64,000 nucleotides of DNA, taken from positions 5,265,001 to 5,329,000 of the forward strand of contig CP114487.1 of the NCBI GenBank assembly GCA_027186245.1, in the 5' to 3' direction. Positions 10,271 through 22,259 of this stretch are shown in pieces. The stretch is from Coriaria nepalensis (taxonomy: Eukaryota > Streptophyta > Magnoliopsida > Cucurbitales > Coriariaceae). The position numbers were made by a program, and so were the translations under genes. A model generated the notes under the pieces. The model made no database searches, was not told where the DNA came from, and worked only from the letters and a program-made list of their open reading frames with translations. How positions within the stretch are numbered: the first letter of the stretch is position 1; the number at the start of each line of letters is the position of its first letter.

Positions 10271-13200
10271 ATGGCTACTACTCAAAGTGTTTCTTTTCTC
10301 ATATCCAAGAACCTTTTTTCGGCCGATTGTGAATTTGACACATTGGTCGCATATGGCCTAAGGAGGTGTTGGATTCTTATCTTTGTGGTGAACAGGCTCC
10401 GGATTGGAAAATCTATCATTTTCATCATCGAATTTTGTTTGAGAAGGAGTAGATTCATTAGAATATCAAATCGGTGGCTGCCATGAAATGTTCGCTAATT
10501 AGCTTGACCAATAATAGGTTAGTTGGGTCATCATCGATTAGCCTGCGGGGACACATGGGAGTCAGCTGGCCTTAAGGGTTTATGGAATAAACGTGTGAAC
10601 CATTCATCTATGATTCAATAGTTATTTTTGTAGTGATGAGATTTTCATCGAGATCTTACAATTGCTTCATGTTCCAATATAGACCTATGACGGTGGCCAT
10701 CTTTGACATAGCCGCCATCATTAGGTTGGTGATTGAAGGCATAGAGCTATGGGCTAGCCTTCTCCCTCCGGTGAGTGACTTTCGTTATCTAGGGAGGGGC
10801 ATCTCATAATAGGCTTTCAAGGACATTTTTTGGGATGATGACGATGCATGTTCCTTTCATGCTGACCTTTGTATGTCGATTCTTGCTATGCATTCCTGCA
10901 CAAGCCATCACCAAAGAGATGCTTCCTCTCACTGTTGCCCTCACACATTTTCTTTACCTTCACTTTAAGTTATTGTTGGTCTATAAGTAATATGTAAGCA
11001 AAAATGATAATTGAAATTTTTTTGATCTAATCCTAAACATGGATTAAACTTATAAACACATACCAAGATTGATCATACAAACATATATCAAATATATATT
11101 TAACAGAAAGCATAGAAAAGCTCCAGGAAACTAAGAGATTAAAATCTCTGAAAACTTACTGATCTTAATATATAACCGAATGAATCTCCTTACTCCTTCA
11201 TCATGGACAAATTCAATAAAAAGATTAAATGTTCTCCCTCTAATCTTAATCCGCACAATTTAGGTCACTCAATTGATTTTCTACTCAAGAATTCATCACA
11301 TGATTCAAAAATCTAAGGGAAAAGGATGAGAAAATTCCTCTCTTTCTCACTCTAAGTCTTGGCCAAGAGAAGGGGAGATGAGCATATCATTTTCTTACTC
11401 TAAGTTTTAGGTTTACTAATAGTATTAGCTTTCCTTATAGCATTAAGTTTTCTTAAACCAATTAAGGAAACAATATGTCAAGCTCACCTAATGCCTAGTC
11501 GGCCATATACCATGGGTTATGACCCATGGATATTAATTAACCCTTTGCTTAATTTGGCCCATGAAAATCCAATTAGAAAATTTAGCCTATTAACCCTTTA
11601 TTATTCAATTGTAATACGAACCTTTATGACCATTTTATAATTAAATAAAAGTTCCTTTGTACTTTATTAAAGTCTAATTAAATTAATTTCACACTTAGTT
11701 GTGCTAGCAGAGCTGCATGGAATTAGATTTAAGAAATTAATAATTATCATTTTGCCCTTATAGTTGAACAACAAGTTAAATTACTATTTTACCCTTAAAA
11801 TGCAACCGGTCTATTTTTCTTTATCCTCGTAGAAAACTTAACTTAGTTACATCTGAACTTTAATGTGCATGATCGATTATGTTCTAGATCTTGCTGCTAA
11901 GAGGACCTCATAATACTTTATGATTTTATCTAATTCATAATTAGATTCGTTTAATTTTAAAATACTTTTTAAACTAAAAGTCAATCATCTCATGATTAAT
12001 TAACTTAAACATCTAAGAGAAAATTGACTTATAGAAAAGTGTCAAGGCTACCCGAGAGATGTGAAATAAGCATTTTAAAAGAACTTATTATGACTAACAA
12101 CTGTTCAATAACAATCCTTTCATGTAACTAATGTCCCGATTTGTCCTAAAGCATTGTTTAACTGTTAAATCCTAATAGAAAAATCATATGAAATGTTATA
12201 TCTTTAATTAACATAGAAAATGGATTTACTAGAACTCCTTACATACTATACTACCTTGCAAGGATTTCATTTTTCAATAAAGTATGCAATTCATAAGACT
12301 TATTTTCCTTTAATAGAAGAGTGATGGACTCCATCTTGATCATTTACAACCTTCAGTACAATATTTTATATCCAATGGTTCACCTCCATTTCACCCTTGG
12401 CTAACATTTATAGGAATAATGTCAAAATATAAAACTCAGCACATAAGATACCATAGTGATCTAAGGTCTAAGGGCCATATGTAAAATAGTTTCTAGATAA
12501 TTCTCATTAATAGTTAGTATTATTATCATTGAGAATTGTTTAAGTGACACGTTTGGTATCCTTAGTCTCTACTAACCACCTATACTTATCTTGATATTCA
12601 ACTAACATCAATGGTCATAAGAACAACACTTTTAAACATTTTACGAGATAACCTATGTGATATTTTATCTCAACTATCAATGTCTCTCTTGATAATCCTA
12701 TGACTATAAATAATTTGTATCTTATAGGCTTTAAGCATCTTGCAGCTCAAATTTCCTACGTTATTTGTGGTACGTACTGGGTTTACTTCAAATTTCCTAC
12801 ATTATGCCTGGGTAAACCTAAAACAGTTAGGGGTCGGTCGAGTTATGGAATAGATTTTTCTGAGTAAAGAAGCTCCGACCTTCTATTTCAGTTATTCTTT
12901 CGGTTCTTAAGAGATGATGAGAGCCTATGAAGGTTAGCTCCTCAGGTGAGACAAGCGGTAGCTCCACATTTGTCCTTTGACTACTTATTTTTGGTAGAAG
13001 ATTCTAGGTAAATCTTTCGACTTTTATATTTCAGGTTTTTAACCCTTAATTATATAGCATGATTTTCTAACGACTGATGTTCCTTACTTTGCTGCTAGGA
13101 AGTGTTTGAGGATTGCTGATCAATAGTTTGGCTCTGAAGCCAAAGCTAGAAATAGAATATTCCTAAAATTGCTTTGGCGAGTGTGGTTCTCTCTTTGGAT

Positions 13201-14300
13201 GAGAAGTCACGAGGTCAGATGTCGTTAGAGCCCCGCTCGCGAGGAAAGATGCTCTTAGGGTAAGAATTTTGCACATTTTCCTTATTTGGCCAGCCATTGA
13301 ACTTTTACTTGTTCTAACTTTGTCTTCTTGAATATAGCAAGGCGCCCGCGACAAAGACCAAGAAGAGGAGATGGCATTACATCTCTTAGGATACATCTTG
13401 CTCTATAAACTCCATCTTTGATGATCCGTTGAGGCCGGATGAGCAAGCAATGGGCAATTAGAGCATAGTTCTAATCGGCTCAGAAGAAGCCGGACATTCC
13501 ACTACTATAATTCAGCGAACTGAGGAGAAACCAATGATCGAGGTAAATATCTCAATACTGTAACTTTGTAAACTTAATAACTTTTCAGTTCCTGACTTTC
13601 TTTCTATTGCAAGAGACTGTCACTCCTTTGACTCAAGAGCCTAATGATATGGACATCAAGTACTTTGGTTTTCCTACCCTTGAGAGGGCAGCCAACCTAT
13701 CTGCTACCCAATCGTCCACTCATCCAGAGGGTTCGTCTTCCTCATTTAATTCTACAGCTATTTTCAGCTGAGTTTAGACATATATGAGGCTGTCGTTGAC
13801 CGACATTGTTGATGAGATGGCTATGACTAAGCTACTTTCCAATATTGATGGACTTGGCTAGGAGGACCTTGTGGTCGAGCGAAGGAGTTGCTTAAAAACT
13901 CTTTGCTACCAGATTGAGCATCTAGCTCAGTTTTGTGATAAGGCCTTCTCTTATCGATCATTCTGCTTGGATTCCGCCATAGTAGAGATGTCTTCTTAGG
14001 TTGAGCGGATTCCGGCTATGATGGCCATCCGGGCTAGATGTCAAAACATGTTTGAGCAGATGAGGCAGCAGATCCTAGAGATTAAGGAGAGACTGAGGAT
14101 CGGAGAGGTCAGATTCTAGGAGCTTACGAGATCGGCCCATTCTCTACTCTGACGATTATGCTGATGGCTGATTAGGTCATGGCCTGAATAGGTGGCATTG
14201 AGGGTGCTGAGCGAGAGCTTACATACCTAGATGAGGAGTGGTCATCAGTCCAAAGCCTTCCTTTTATTAGAGATTAGCCCACTTGATGAAGACTTTTTAC
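10271..14300 (+). pseudogene. PMD-like (plant mobile domain) gene, broken and interrupted by an LTR
   Basis: The ATG at 10271 opens a frame that shifts after about 35 codons. Later segments read YRPMTVAIFDIAAIIRLVIE (about 10680-10740) and EMLPLTVALTHFLYLHFKLL (about 10918-10977). These resemble the plant-mobile-domain fold found in plant transposons and MAIL-type proteins. An LTR copy is inserted at about 10985-12750. The downstream part (13150-14150) has intron-like GT...AG stretches (for example about 13260-13340 and 13542-13610) and a helical C-terminus (CQNMFEQMRQQILEIKERLR). Many stops are present. The assignment rests on recalled family patterns, so I hold it moderately. It could equally be an ORF carried by a Gypsy relative. 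Confidence 0.4.
10985..12750 (-). mobile_element. Truncated copy A of the roughly 2-kb LTR family, inserted in PMD-like gene
   Basis: On the minus strand it matches the solo LTRs at 33702-36054 and 36774-38842. Shared blocks include the AACTCAGCACATAAGATACC-type segment (12434-12453), the wording around CTTAGTCTCTACTAACCACC (12560-12579), and CATGGGTTATGACCCATGG-type sequence near 11510. The end facing 12750 lacks roughly the first 300 bases of the LTR, so no target duplication can be checked. Confidence 0.75.
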
Positions 14301-14500
14301 TTATAATGACTTTTATTTTAAGACTTTGCTTTTATTTTGAGTCAGCCAAGGAACTTGATCCTTTTGACCCATTTATTTTTGTTGGATCGACCATTGAGCC
14401 ATATCCTTAGCATATTTCGACTTTTGAGTATTTTTGCATTCCTTTTTTGAACCTAGTATTTTCAAACTTTTTATTCAATAAGCAATAAACAAAAATAATG
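14300..14500. other. Junction between PMD-like unit and minus-strand pol
   Basis: AT-rich linker with no recognisable domain. It joins the 3' end of a plus-strand unit to the 3' end of a minus-strand Gypsy pol (tail-to-tail). Confidence 0.4.
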
Positions 14501-16900
14501 ACAACCATCGGTTTGAGCTTCACCTAGTGCATTGTCAAGCAACATCAGAACCTAATGCTTAAGTTAAAAACCATTCATGGGCTTATAGTGTATCAAACCT
14601 TTGAGGATTTCCAACCTATAAACATTGTTATGAAAACATGTTGCACATTAAACGACCCTTCCCAATTAGGAGCCCATTTCTCATGAACCTTGGACATATT
14701 TGTTTGTCCAACTAGTAAGAGTAATTTCCAACAAGATCTTAGAGTACGAATGACTTCAACTTCACCCTTTTATTTTCAGTCCTTATGACTCTATTTTTAT
14801 GTACCATTAAGTTGTCCAATGCTTGCAATTGTTCTTCTTCCGAATCCTCCAACTTTATGTACATCGACTTTAAATACTCAAAAGGTGTCAGATCATTTTG
14901 ATAGGAAATCATTACGGATTTCTATTGTATTTTCATAGGCAATAAAACATCATGACCGTACAATTAAGAAAAAGGGGTAGTAGTATACCAGTCTTCTGTT
15001 TCATCCTACAGGACCACAAGATTGGTTTGAGAAGGTCTGAGAAGATTGGATGTTCCCTGATCATCCTTTTGATTAGGATAATAATCAACTTTTTAGTTGA
15101 CTTGGAATGGCCATTACCTTGAGCGTAATAAGGAGTCCAAGTCATCAATCTAAAACCATGTTCTTCAGCAAATTTGGCCACCAGCTTTCCTATGAAGGCA
15201 ATGGTGTTACCAGTGCGTAATGCTTTCTGAAACTCCAAACCAAAAAATGATATTTTCTTTCAAGAACTCGAAGAACTTAACTAGGTCAGCCTTTGAAGCA
15301 GTACAGCTTCTACCCATTTGGTGAAATAATCTATTGTGATAAAAATCTATGTGTGATGTTAATAGATGAATTTGGCCTACAGACTCAATCCCCCAACCTT
15401 AAGACTGCCAATATTTAATTATTGACTACATGTTCAATGCCAGCTTCTTTTGTATTGTCCTGTATTTTTTATAGCTTCTACATCCTTTAACATACCTAAT
15501 GCAATCCTTTAAGATGGACGACCTATAAAAGTCGTGTTATCTGATCAACAAATGCATTTTACGCTCAGCTTGATGTAATCCACATATTCTATTATGGACT
15601 TCTTTCATGATTGCTATGCTCTTAGTAAATTCGAGGCACCTAAGAAGCAAATCGTCATGACCTCACCAAAATTTTTCTTTCCCTATTAGAGTGTAGTTCA
15701 AGGCTAATCGACGAATTTTGACAGGAAAGATATAGTTTCGATTGTGGAGATGTTGTATGAGAGGTGTTCACTAATAACTTATATCGTGATCTTCCAGATT
15801 GAATATCAAAATCTCAACTTGCCAAAAAGCTAAAATAGGATGACTTTGCTTGTAGATGGTCATTAGAAAATCCTTTTAGTATACTCAAATAGAAAGCTAG
15901 TTGTGCCCTGTCATTGGATTCTGTATTGAACGATCTAGACACGTGATTCAACAACATCCATTCTTTGAATTCAAAAACTTAACTTGCCTAGAAGCTAAAA
16001 TACGATGACTTTGCTTGTAGATTGTCATTGTCCTAGAAAATCCTTCTAGTTTACTAAAAAAGAAAGCTAGTTGTGCCATGTCATTGGATTCTACATTGAA
16101 CGACCTAGACACGTTATTCAATGTTCACTCTTTGAATAGTGTTTTGGAAAAGTAGCTAGTTAACCTAGGCACATTTGTAATCACTGGATAATTGCCTGAT
16201 CACTAGTTGACAATCATGAAAATCGACACATAGGTCACACCGACCTCCAACAAAATTTCTAAGCTGACAGTGAAAGCTTCATACTCAGCTTTATTATTAA
16301 TGCATGGAAAATTAAGTTGGAAAGACAATGTACTCCACTCACTGCCAGGTGACTTGATCAAAATTCCAACACCAGCCATATTTTTTGTATTAGAACCATT
16401 GAAGACAATTCATAAGTAGGTTATTTGGTGACCAATACTTCAAATATATCACTAAAGTCGTTTGATGGGAACTCGGATGGATGGTGACCCTAAGAATTGG
16501 CTAACACATCCCCTTTGACCAATTTTTTAGGATCTATTATAGACCGAACCCGGCCAATGTTATGTCCCATTTTTACAAACATCCTTTAAGGATTGGCTAA
16601 GACAAGAAATATTTAAGAAGATTGGTATGTGCTATTATCAATAATTAAGGAGCTAATAATGTCTAAGTGTTGTAAAGCGAAATATAATCCCATAGAAAGC
16701 TTCTGGATGCGAGTATATTATAGCTCAATAGGGGATAGTACCCTGTTGAGATCATAGATGGCATGTTCACACCTTGCATCATTCTTCTAAGCCAAGAGAC
16801 AATCTATTAATTTGGTAGCCGACATATATAGTAGCATAGCTCAACCTCTCATTCCTAGGGCAAGCACTAACATACGAGCTAACTAGTGTTTGATGCTATC
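14500..16900 (-). pseudogene. Ty3/Gypsy pol: RT tail, RNase H, integrase
   Basis: Read downward from 16900, the RT/RNase H connection (AIYDLNRVLSPIELYYTRIQ, about 16770-16710) is followed by the RNase H domain with NNKAEYEAF (about 16300-16270). Next come the integrase zinc-binding region (EVHNRICGLHQAERKM, about 15610-15560) and the integrase core (LVAKFAEEHGFRLMTWTPYY, then STKKLI, 14933-15238). The integrase C-terminal tail (VHEKWAPNWEGSF) lies near 14680. The order is standard for Ty3/Gypsy. Frameshifts and stops are frequent. The RT catalytic part and gag are not recognisable upstream of 16900, so only the 3' half of pol survives. Confidence 0.82.
15820..16150. repeat. Tandem duplication of about 165-170 bp within pol
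   Basis: TGACTTTGCTTGTAGAT occurs at 15841 and 16006 (offset 165), and AGAAAGCTAGTTGTGCC at 15891 and 16061 (offset 170, after a 5-bp insertion). The block ending CATTGAACGA(T/C)CTAGACACG is also repeated. The two copies differ by several substitutions, so the duplication is not recent. Confidence 0.85.
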
Positions 16901-17570
16901 AAATGACACAACTCATTTGGAGCTTCAACTCACGTCCGAGTAAGTATCCATACATTTTTTCTTGTTTTTGATCATTCATTAACCAATGCTTCTTTCTACC
17001 CCACTTTTCTTGAAAGTAGTTGTGCTTTATTCCAATGATTGTACAAAATAAGCCCTCTACCCCATGTGGCAACAAATTGGCATGCCCGATGGTACTTATC
17101 ACTACGATCTCTACATGCTAGTTGCATAATCATAGCCTTGACAAACGCCGAGAGTGTGATTAGATGAAATTTTCGCCAACTCATCAGTCTTTTAGCCCCA
17201 TGCAAGAGAGGCTCTAGTTTGAAGGCTATCTGATATAGATGTGCCTGCCCTATTCAAACGACCAACCAACTGATCTAGACAGCCACTTGCCAACTAGGAT
17301 GACTAGGATAGTTAATTGGCTAATCAGGTTAGTTGTTCCGCTCAACTACACGACATCCAACCTACTACCCATGTTATTTATTAAAGCAGCCCGACCCAAA
17401 GTTCTACTGATGCCCTGATTGCTTGACTTATTCAGCAAAGGGCGAAGTAAACCTTTCGGGCTGCGATAGATTCAACTCGATTAGCTGAATGCCTATAGAC
17501 ATATAACATGAACTTGTCAAGTAAAACTTTTCTTGAAAATTATGAGATGTCTCGAAAATGAAAGATTTTC
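16900..17570. other. Unassigned stretch between two Gypsy relics
   Basis: A minus-strand frame at 16996-17205 is open for 69 codons but shows no motif I recognise. The rest is rich in stops. It may be a diverged LTR or leader of the element that starts near 17570. Confidence 0.3.
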
Positions 17571-17699
17571 ATGGTAGGTAGCAAGCCGGATACCCCCACT
17601 CTAGTCCCCATGAAATCGGTAGTATGTCAAGAAATCCGCCTTCATCCAAACCCACCAATAGCATCTTCTACACATACAACTGATCTACAAGTGGTTGTT

Positions 17700-18480
17700 G
17701 GCCCACCCTAGATGCCTATAAGACAGCTACAACTAGCCAATAGGCCGCCACCCCCCCTATATAAACCCAATCAGGAAGAACAGAGGCCTAGTCGCGACAG
17801 TCGACCTAAATCAACCACTTCACCCACAAGTATGGCCGATGTATAAAGAACCAATGACCATTATAGGTATGCCACCCATGAATCATCAGAGGGTTGGCGA
17901 GCTTCGAAGAAGTTCGAGGGGATGAAATTATGAGAATTCTTCAAACTTTCAACTATAGTAGCCAGGTGCGAACGGCTATTGAAGGAGGAGGCTTTCCAAA
18001 AATGGCTATCATTTACTCCTTCTTATTAGGAATCAAACTATGATCTAGATGTAGCTTAGATAATTGGTGATAAACCAGTCACCGTTTTGGCTCCTAGAAA
18101 GACTACAAGCCATGAGGTGGCCAAATGATATCCTCATGAGAAAGATAAGGTATACGCCTTTGATTTAACTAAAGCCAACAGGTCAAAAGACTTTGATATC
18201 TAGTGTCTTCGACATCTTGTTAAAAAATTAAAAATTGAAGATCCTAACAGGTCAAAAGTTACCATCCGTCGATGAAGTGCACGGTAATAATTATTGTAAA
18301 TACCATAATTCTTATCACCGTTGGATGAATGATTGCTTGGTGTTTCAGTATTGCATCAGAATTGAATTGATAAAGGACACTTGAGCTTTGGAGAGACACC
18401 TATTATGGGAGTCGATTCAAATAATGTTCTCGTTATGGCTAATGCTGCCATGACCGATCTGAGGTCTTTACCAATCTGCC
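17700..18480 (+). pseudogene. Gypsy gag, internally deleted
   Basis: A KKFEGMKL..EFFKLSTIVARCERLLKEEAF segment (about 17900-18000) and NYCKYHNSYHRWMNDCLVFQ (about 18290-18350) identify the gag C-terminal half. The preceding capsid-like domain seen in relic P3 at 29880-30240 is absent. The remaining text carries several stops. Confidence 0.75.
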
Positions 18481-18989
18481 GTGACTACTGAGCCAGTGCC
18501 ATCACCTACTAGCAATCGTCCTAGACCAATTCAGATCAACAAGCAAAAAAAAAACAGCAGTCTCCGATCAAGCTTATCGCTAGGTCATTACTACATATTG
18601 GTAAAATCATCCACCCAATCAAATACCATTATGCTATAATTGTCATATGAAACTTACGACTGAGTAGATAGAAATCATATAAATATGGTATTTTATCCTG
18701 TTGATCATCGGAAGAATAGCCGTTATGATCATCCCGACAGCCGAGAGATCGAGCCGTCAATTAAAGAATATTATGCTTTATAGAAGTGGCCACAAATTAT
18801 CATTCCTCTAAAAATGACCCACTCAGTTTAGAAGCAGCTGAAGGACCCCAAATTTTTGAATGGAAATCGGCGTACTCGCAAGCACCGAGAGAAGTGGTGT
18901 AAATAGGACACTTGTAAGGAACAAGTTCCTTACCTAGAAATGAGAGTTTACCTAAAAATGGGTCACCTTTTTCTTTAGAGGCCACGCCA

Positions 18990-19349
18990 ATGTTTCTAGT
19001 CGATCTACCCCATATCATGCCATCGCAATTAGCTAGTAAAAAAGGAACCGATCCTCTTGACTTGGCTAAACAGATAGCCGATCTGATGATGTCTCCCATG
19101 TTGGAAATGAAAGTAAACTTCACGATCGGCATGTTAGAGTCATTATTAGATGAAGCTGACTCTACATACAAAGAAGAAGATGATGGGGAATTGGCTTGGC
19201 CGACTGAGCCATTTCCCGAATGGCTTGATAAACCAATGCCCGATAAACCTTCAACACTAGTTATTGAAAATGAGATCTTGATTCGGATGATCCCTCTTTT
19301 GCTGGACTACAATATAGTCACTCTTCCGATCAATATTCAAGCCAATTAG
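18990..19349 (+). pseudogene. Conserved gag-pol linker segment
   Basis: This 119-codon open stretch contains TDPLDLAKQIADLM...LLDEADSTYKEEDDGELAW. The same arrangement recurs on the minus strand at 26163-26390 (TNPLDLTNKIASLM...RLDEVYSLHEEENEENLAW). It is therefore a real conserved part of this Gypsy lineage between gag and protease, acidic and probably helical. I do not know its function. Confidence 0.6.
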
Positions 19350-19562
19350 CAAGTCACACGGGAAAGGCCAAATATCAGTGAAGACGAGACAACCATCTTA
19401 GAATTGCCACCACTACCATAACTATATGAAACCATCAGTTCGATTAAGGTTGTAGTAGAAGCCGATGGTTCGAATGTCATCTTTTAAAAACCTACATAGC
19501 AAATTTCTTGCCACATCAAGCCTTTTTACATTATAGTATACCTCACATCGAAGGTCAATATC

Positions 19563-20045
19563 TTGTCGTCATCAATGATGAAAGTCCTAGATAAATTAAC
19601 TAAGGACTTGCTCCCCACTGAAGTAACTATCAACGATTTTGCTAGTGGTATGTCAAAAGTGCGAGGTGTCCTACCTTTGGAGATGATTGTTGGAACAAAG
19701 TTTATTGTGGCTGCCTTCTTCTTGGTGGATACAACTACTTCCTATAATGCATTACTCGAAGAGATTAGATGCAATTTAACTCCTACACATTGTCTTCTTT
19801 GCATCACTCTGTTATTCTGGAATGAGGATAAGGTGGAGATGGTCAAAGTCAATGCGAGACCATTCACAGCCACTTCACATGTAGTAGAAGCAATGTTCTA
19901 TGATAAAAGTGACGGTCCTATCAATGTAGAGAAGGCTAGCAACAAAGCAATCAGAATTAATCAACTTCTGAGACAACCTCTAAACAAGACAACAACAAAC
20001 ACGTTAGTCATACTTTCGCCCTTATCCCATTTCAGGCTGTCCTAA
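19563..20045 (+). pseudogene. Retropepsin-like protease segment of Gypsy P2
   Basis: The frame reads TINDFASG..GVLPLEMIVGTK, then AFFLVDTTTSYNALLEEIR, matching the second half of a plant Gypsy aspartic protease (the SYNALLGR-type strand before RT). The catalytic DTG-type motif would lie upstream and is not recognised in the same frame. The tail (LLFWNEDKVEMVKVNARPF, about 19810-19860) also occurs in relic P3 at about 30760-30830. Confidence 0.65.
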
Positions 20046-20339
20046 CCGAACCCAGAATTGAAAAAATGTCATGATGGGCCGCGACGAGCAGAAATATTCA
20101 GCCATCGAAAGGAAATATTTAGCCCGACAAATAAAGAAATATTTAATTGGCTTAATAGAGGAACTAGATGATTGTCTGACTATGGATCAGTTAGACCTTA
20201 ATGCGACTTAGTTAGATGCTTTAAAATCAATGTAAAAGATCCCTTGATCAAAATAACTCCATGATCGACTCAACACCCACAAGTAGTCTTTACTTTTAGC
20301 TTTATATCTGTACATATATAAAGCGAAAGGATAAATTTG

Positions 20340-21067
20340 TTGTTGGCTTATTCCGATTATTTTGCATGGGATTACTACAAAATGCCCATACTGGATCGTT
20401 CTTTAGTAGAATATCGATTACAAATTAAGATTAGGTAGAGAGCTTTTTAGCGGCCACCTTAGTGCATGTTGACCGAGGTAAACTTGAAAGTAAGAGAGGA
20501 ATTGGAACGGCTCCATAAAGTTGGCTTCATCCAAACTTCAAGGTATTTCGAGTGGAAGTCTGACATCGTAATTATCATTAAGAAGAATGGAAAATTCAGG
20601 ATCTGTATCAAATTCTAGAACCTAATTTTAGCCGCTTTAAAGGATGAATATCCTATGTTGTTAGTAGATTTATTGGTAGACAGGGTAGTTAGGCATGAAC
20701 TCTTGTCATTCATAGATGGCCGCTTCAGATATAATCAAATCTTCATTGCCAAAAAGGATGTTCGCAAGACTAAATTCTGATGTCCCGGTGCAATAGGTGT
20801 ATTCGAATGGGTTGTTATGCCTTTTGGACTAAAGAATGCTATGGCAACCTATCAAAGGGCTATGAATGATATTTTTCATGACTTGATTGACACTATCATG
20901 GAAGTCTATAAAGATGACGTAGTGGTAAAGTCTGTTAAAGTAACTGATCACCTAGCCAATTTAAGGAAGACACTAGATCAGATGTATCTTCATAAATGCG
21001 CTTTTAGCATATCAGCCATGAATTTTCTCGGGTTTCTAATCTACCAAAGAGGCATAGAGGTCAAATA
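20340..21067 (+). pseudogene. Gypsy reverse transcriptase of P2
   Basis: Recognisable motifs are REELERLHKVGFIQTSRY (about 20490-20545), KKNGKFRICIKF (about 20585-20620), the F-V-MPFGLKNAMATYQRAM block (20809-20860) and VYKDDVVVKS (about 20905-20935). The last holds the catalytic YxDD, here YKDD. Stops interrupt the N-terminal part, while the last 83 codons (20817-21068) are open. The enzyme would copy element RNA into DNA inside the particle. Confidence 0.88.
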
Positions 21068-21639
21068 ATGAAAGACCAAAGCCACTATAGAAGTCCACTG
21101 CCAAAGAATAAAAAAGAGCTCTAATGTTTCCTCGGCCAAATCAATTTCCTGGGAAGGTTTATTTCAAATCTAGCAAGGAAGATGAGAGTCTTCAACTTAT
21201 TTCTTAAATTGAAAAATGAAGAGGAGTTCATTTGGCTTATCGACTAATAAGAGGCGTTCAATAACTTCAAGTAGTATTTAGCTATTCCAGCACTACTCGC
21301 TTCAACAGAAAAAGGTCGACCAATGATATTATATGTCATAGCCACTACCAAATTAGTAGGCTACCACTTGGCATACGAAAATGATGTAAGACGTAAGCAT
21401 GCCATTTACTATATTAGCCAGGTGTTGACCCATATTGAGGTACAATATAGTATTTCATTGAAAAATTGTGCATGGATTTATAGTTGGTTGTGAAAAAGTT
21501 AAAACAGTATCTATTGAATTCCCAAGTACTCATAATAGCACTAGTTGATTTCTTAGCAAATAACCCTTTTGAACTTTTTCCAAATGATTGTAATGATATA
21601 TTCAAAGTGCTTGCCATGGGATAGCCCTACGTGGGAGTT

Positions 21640-22011
21640 ATACTTTAACAGATCTAGTACCGAGAATATGGTCGGGGTAGGGATCTCTATCAAGTTTCCA
21701 AATAGAGAATACAACACATAGTCGTTCCAGCTCAATTTCTCATGCACAAATATTCAAGCATAATTGGCCTAGAAATTTGGCTGGAGTTGGGCACCACTTA
21801 TGTCAAGGTCTTTAGTGACTCACACCTAATGGTCAAACAAGTTTCAAAAGAGTATATTTGTATGAATCCCGAGTTGACTAGTTATTTTTCTATGCCTATT
21901 CAATTCCTTGATGAATTCGAAGAGGAGATATTGAATCACATGCCTCAGCTGTTCAATGTTGAAGCCAACAACATGGCACAATTAGCATCTAGATTGGCCA
22001 TATTAGATTGA
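21640..22011 (+). pseudogene. Gypsy RNase H domain of P2
   Basis: The segment has WELYFNRSS-like text (about 21630-21660) and then IIGLEIWLELGTTYVKVFSD, which is the RNase H core with the acidic residue in FSDS (about 21810), followed by MVKQVSKEY and ANNMAQLASRLA. It parallels the RNase H parts at 16050-16500 (minus) and 32340-32545 (plus). Confidence 0.8.
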
Positions 22012-22259
22012 ATGTTTAGAATAGTTACAGTATGCAAATGGAACCACCCTCTTATGGCCTTTAGACATGTCAAGTTTTTAATATTTAATATAGAAAATCA
22101 AGAGGCAGATGATTGGCGAACATATCTCATTCAATATCTCAAGAATTTGAATGGGATCGATCTAGTCAAGATCCATCAATTAGCTATCAATTAGCTATCA
22201 ATTATACTTTAGTAGCAAATGAGTTGTATCGGCAAGGTTATGATGATTTGTTGCTCCAG

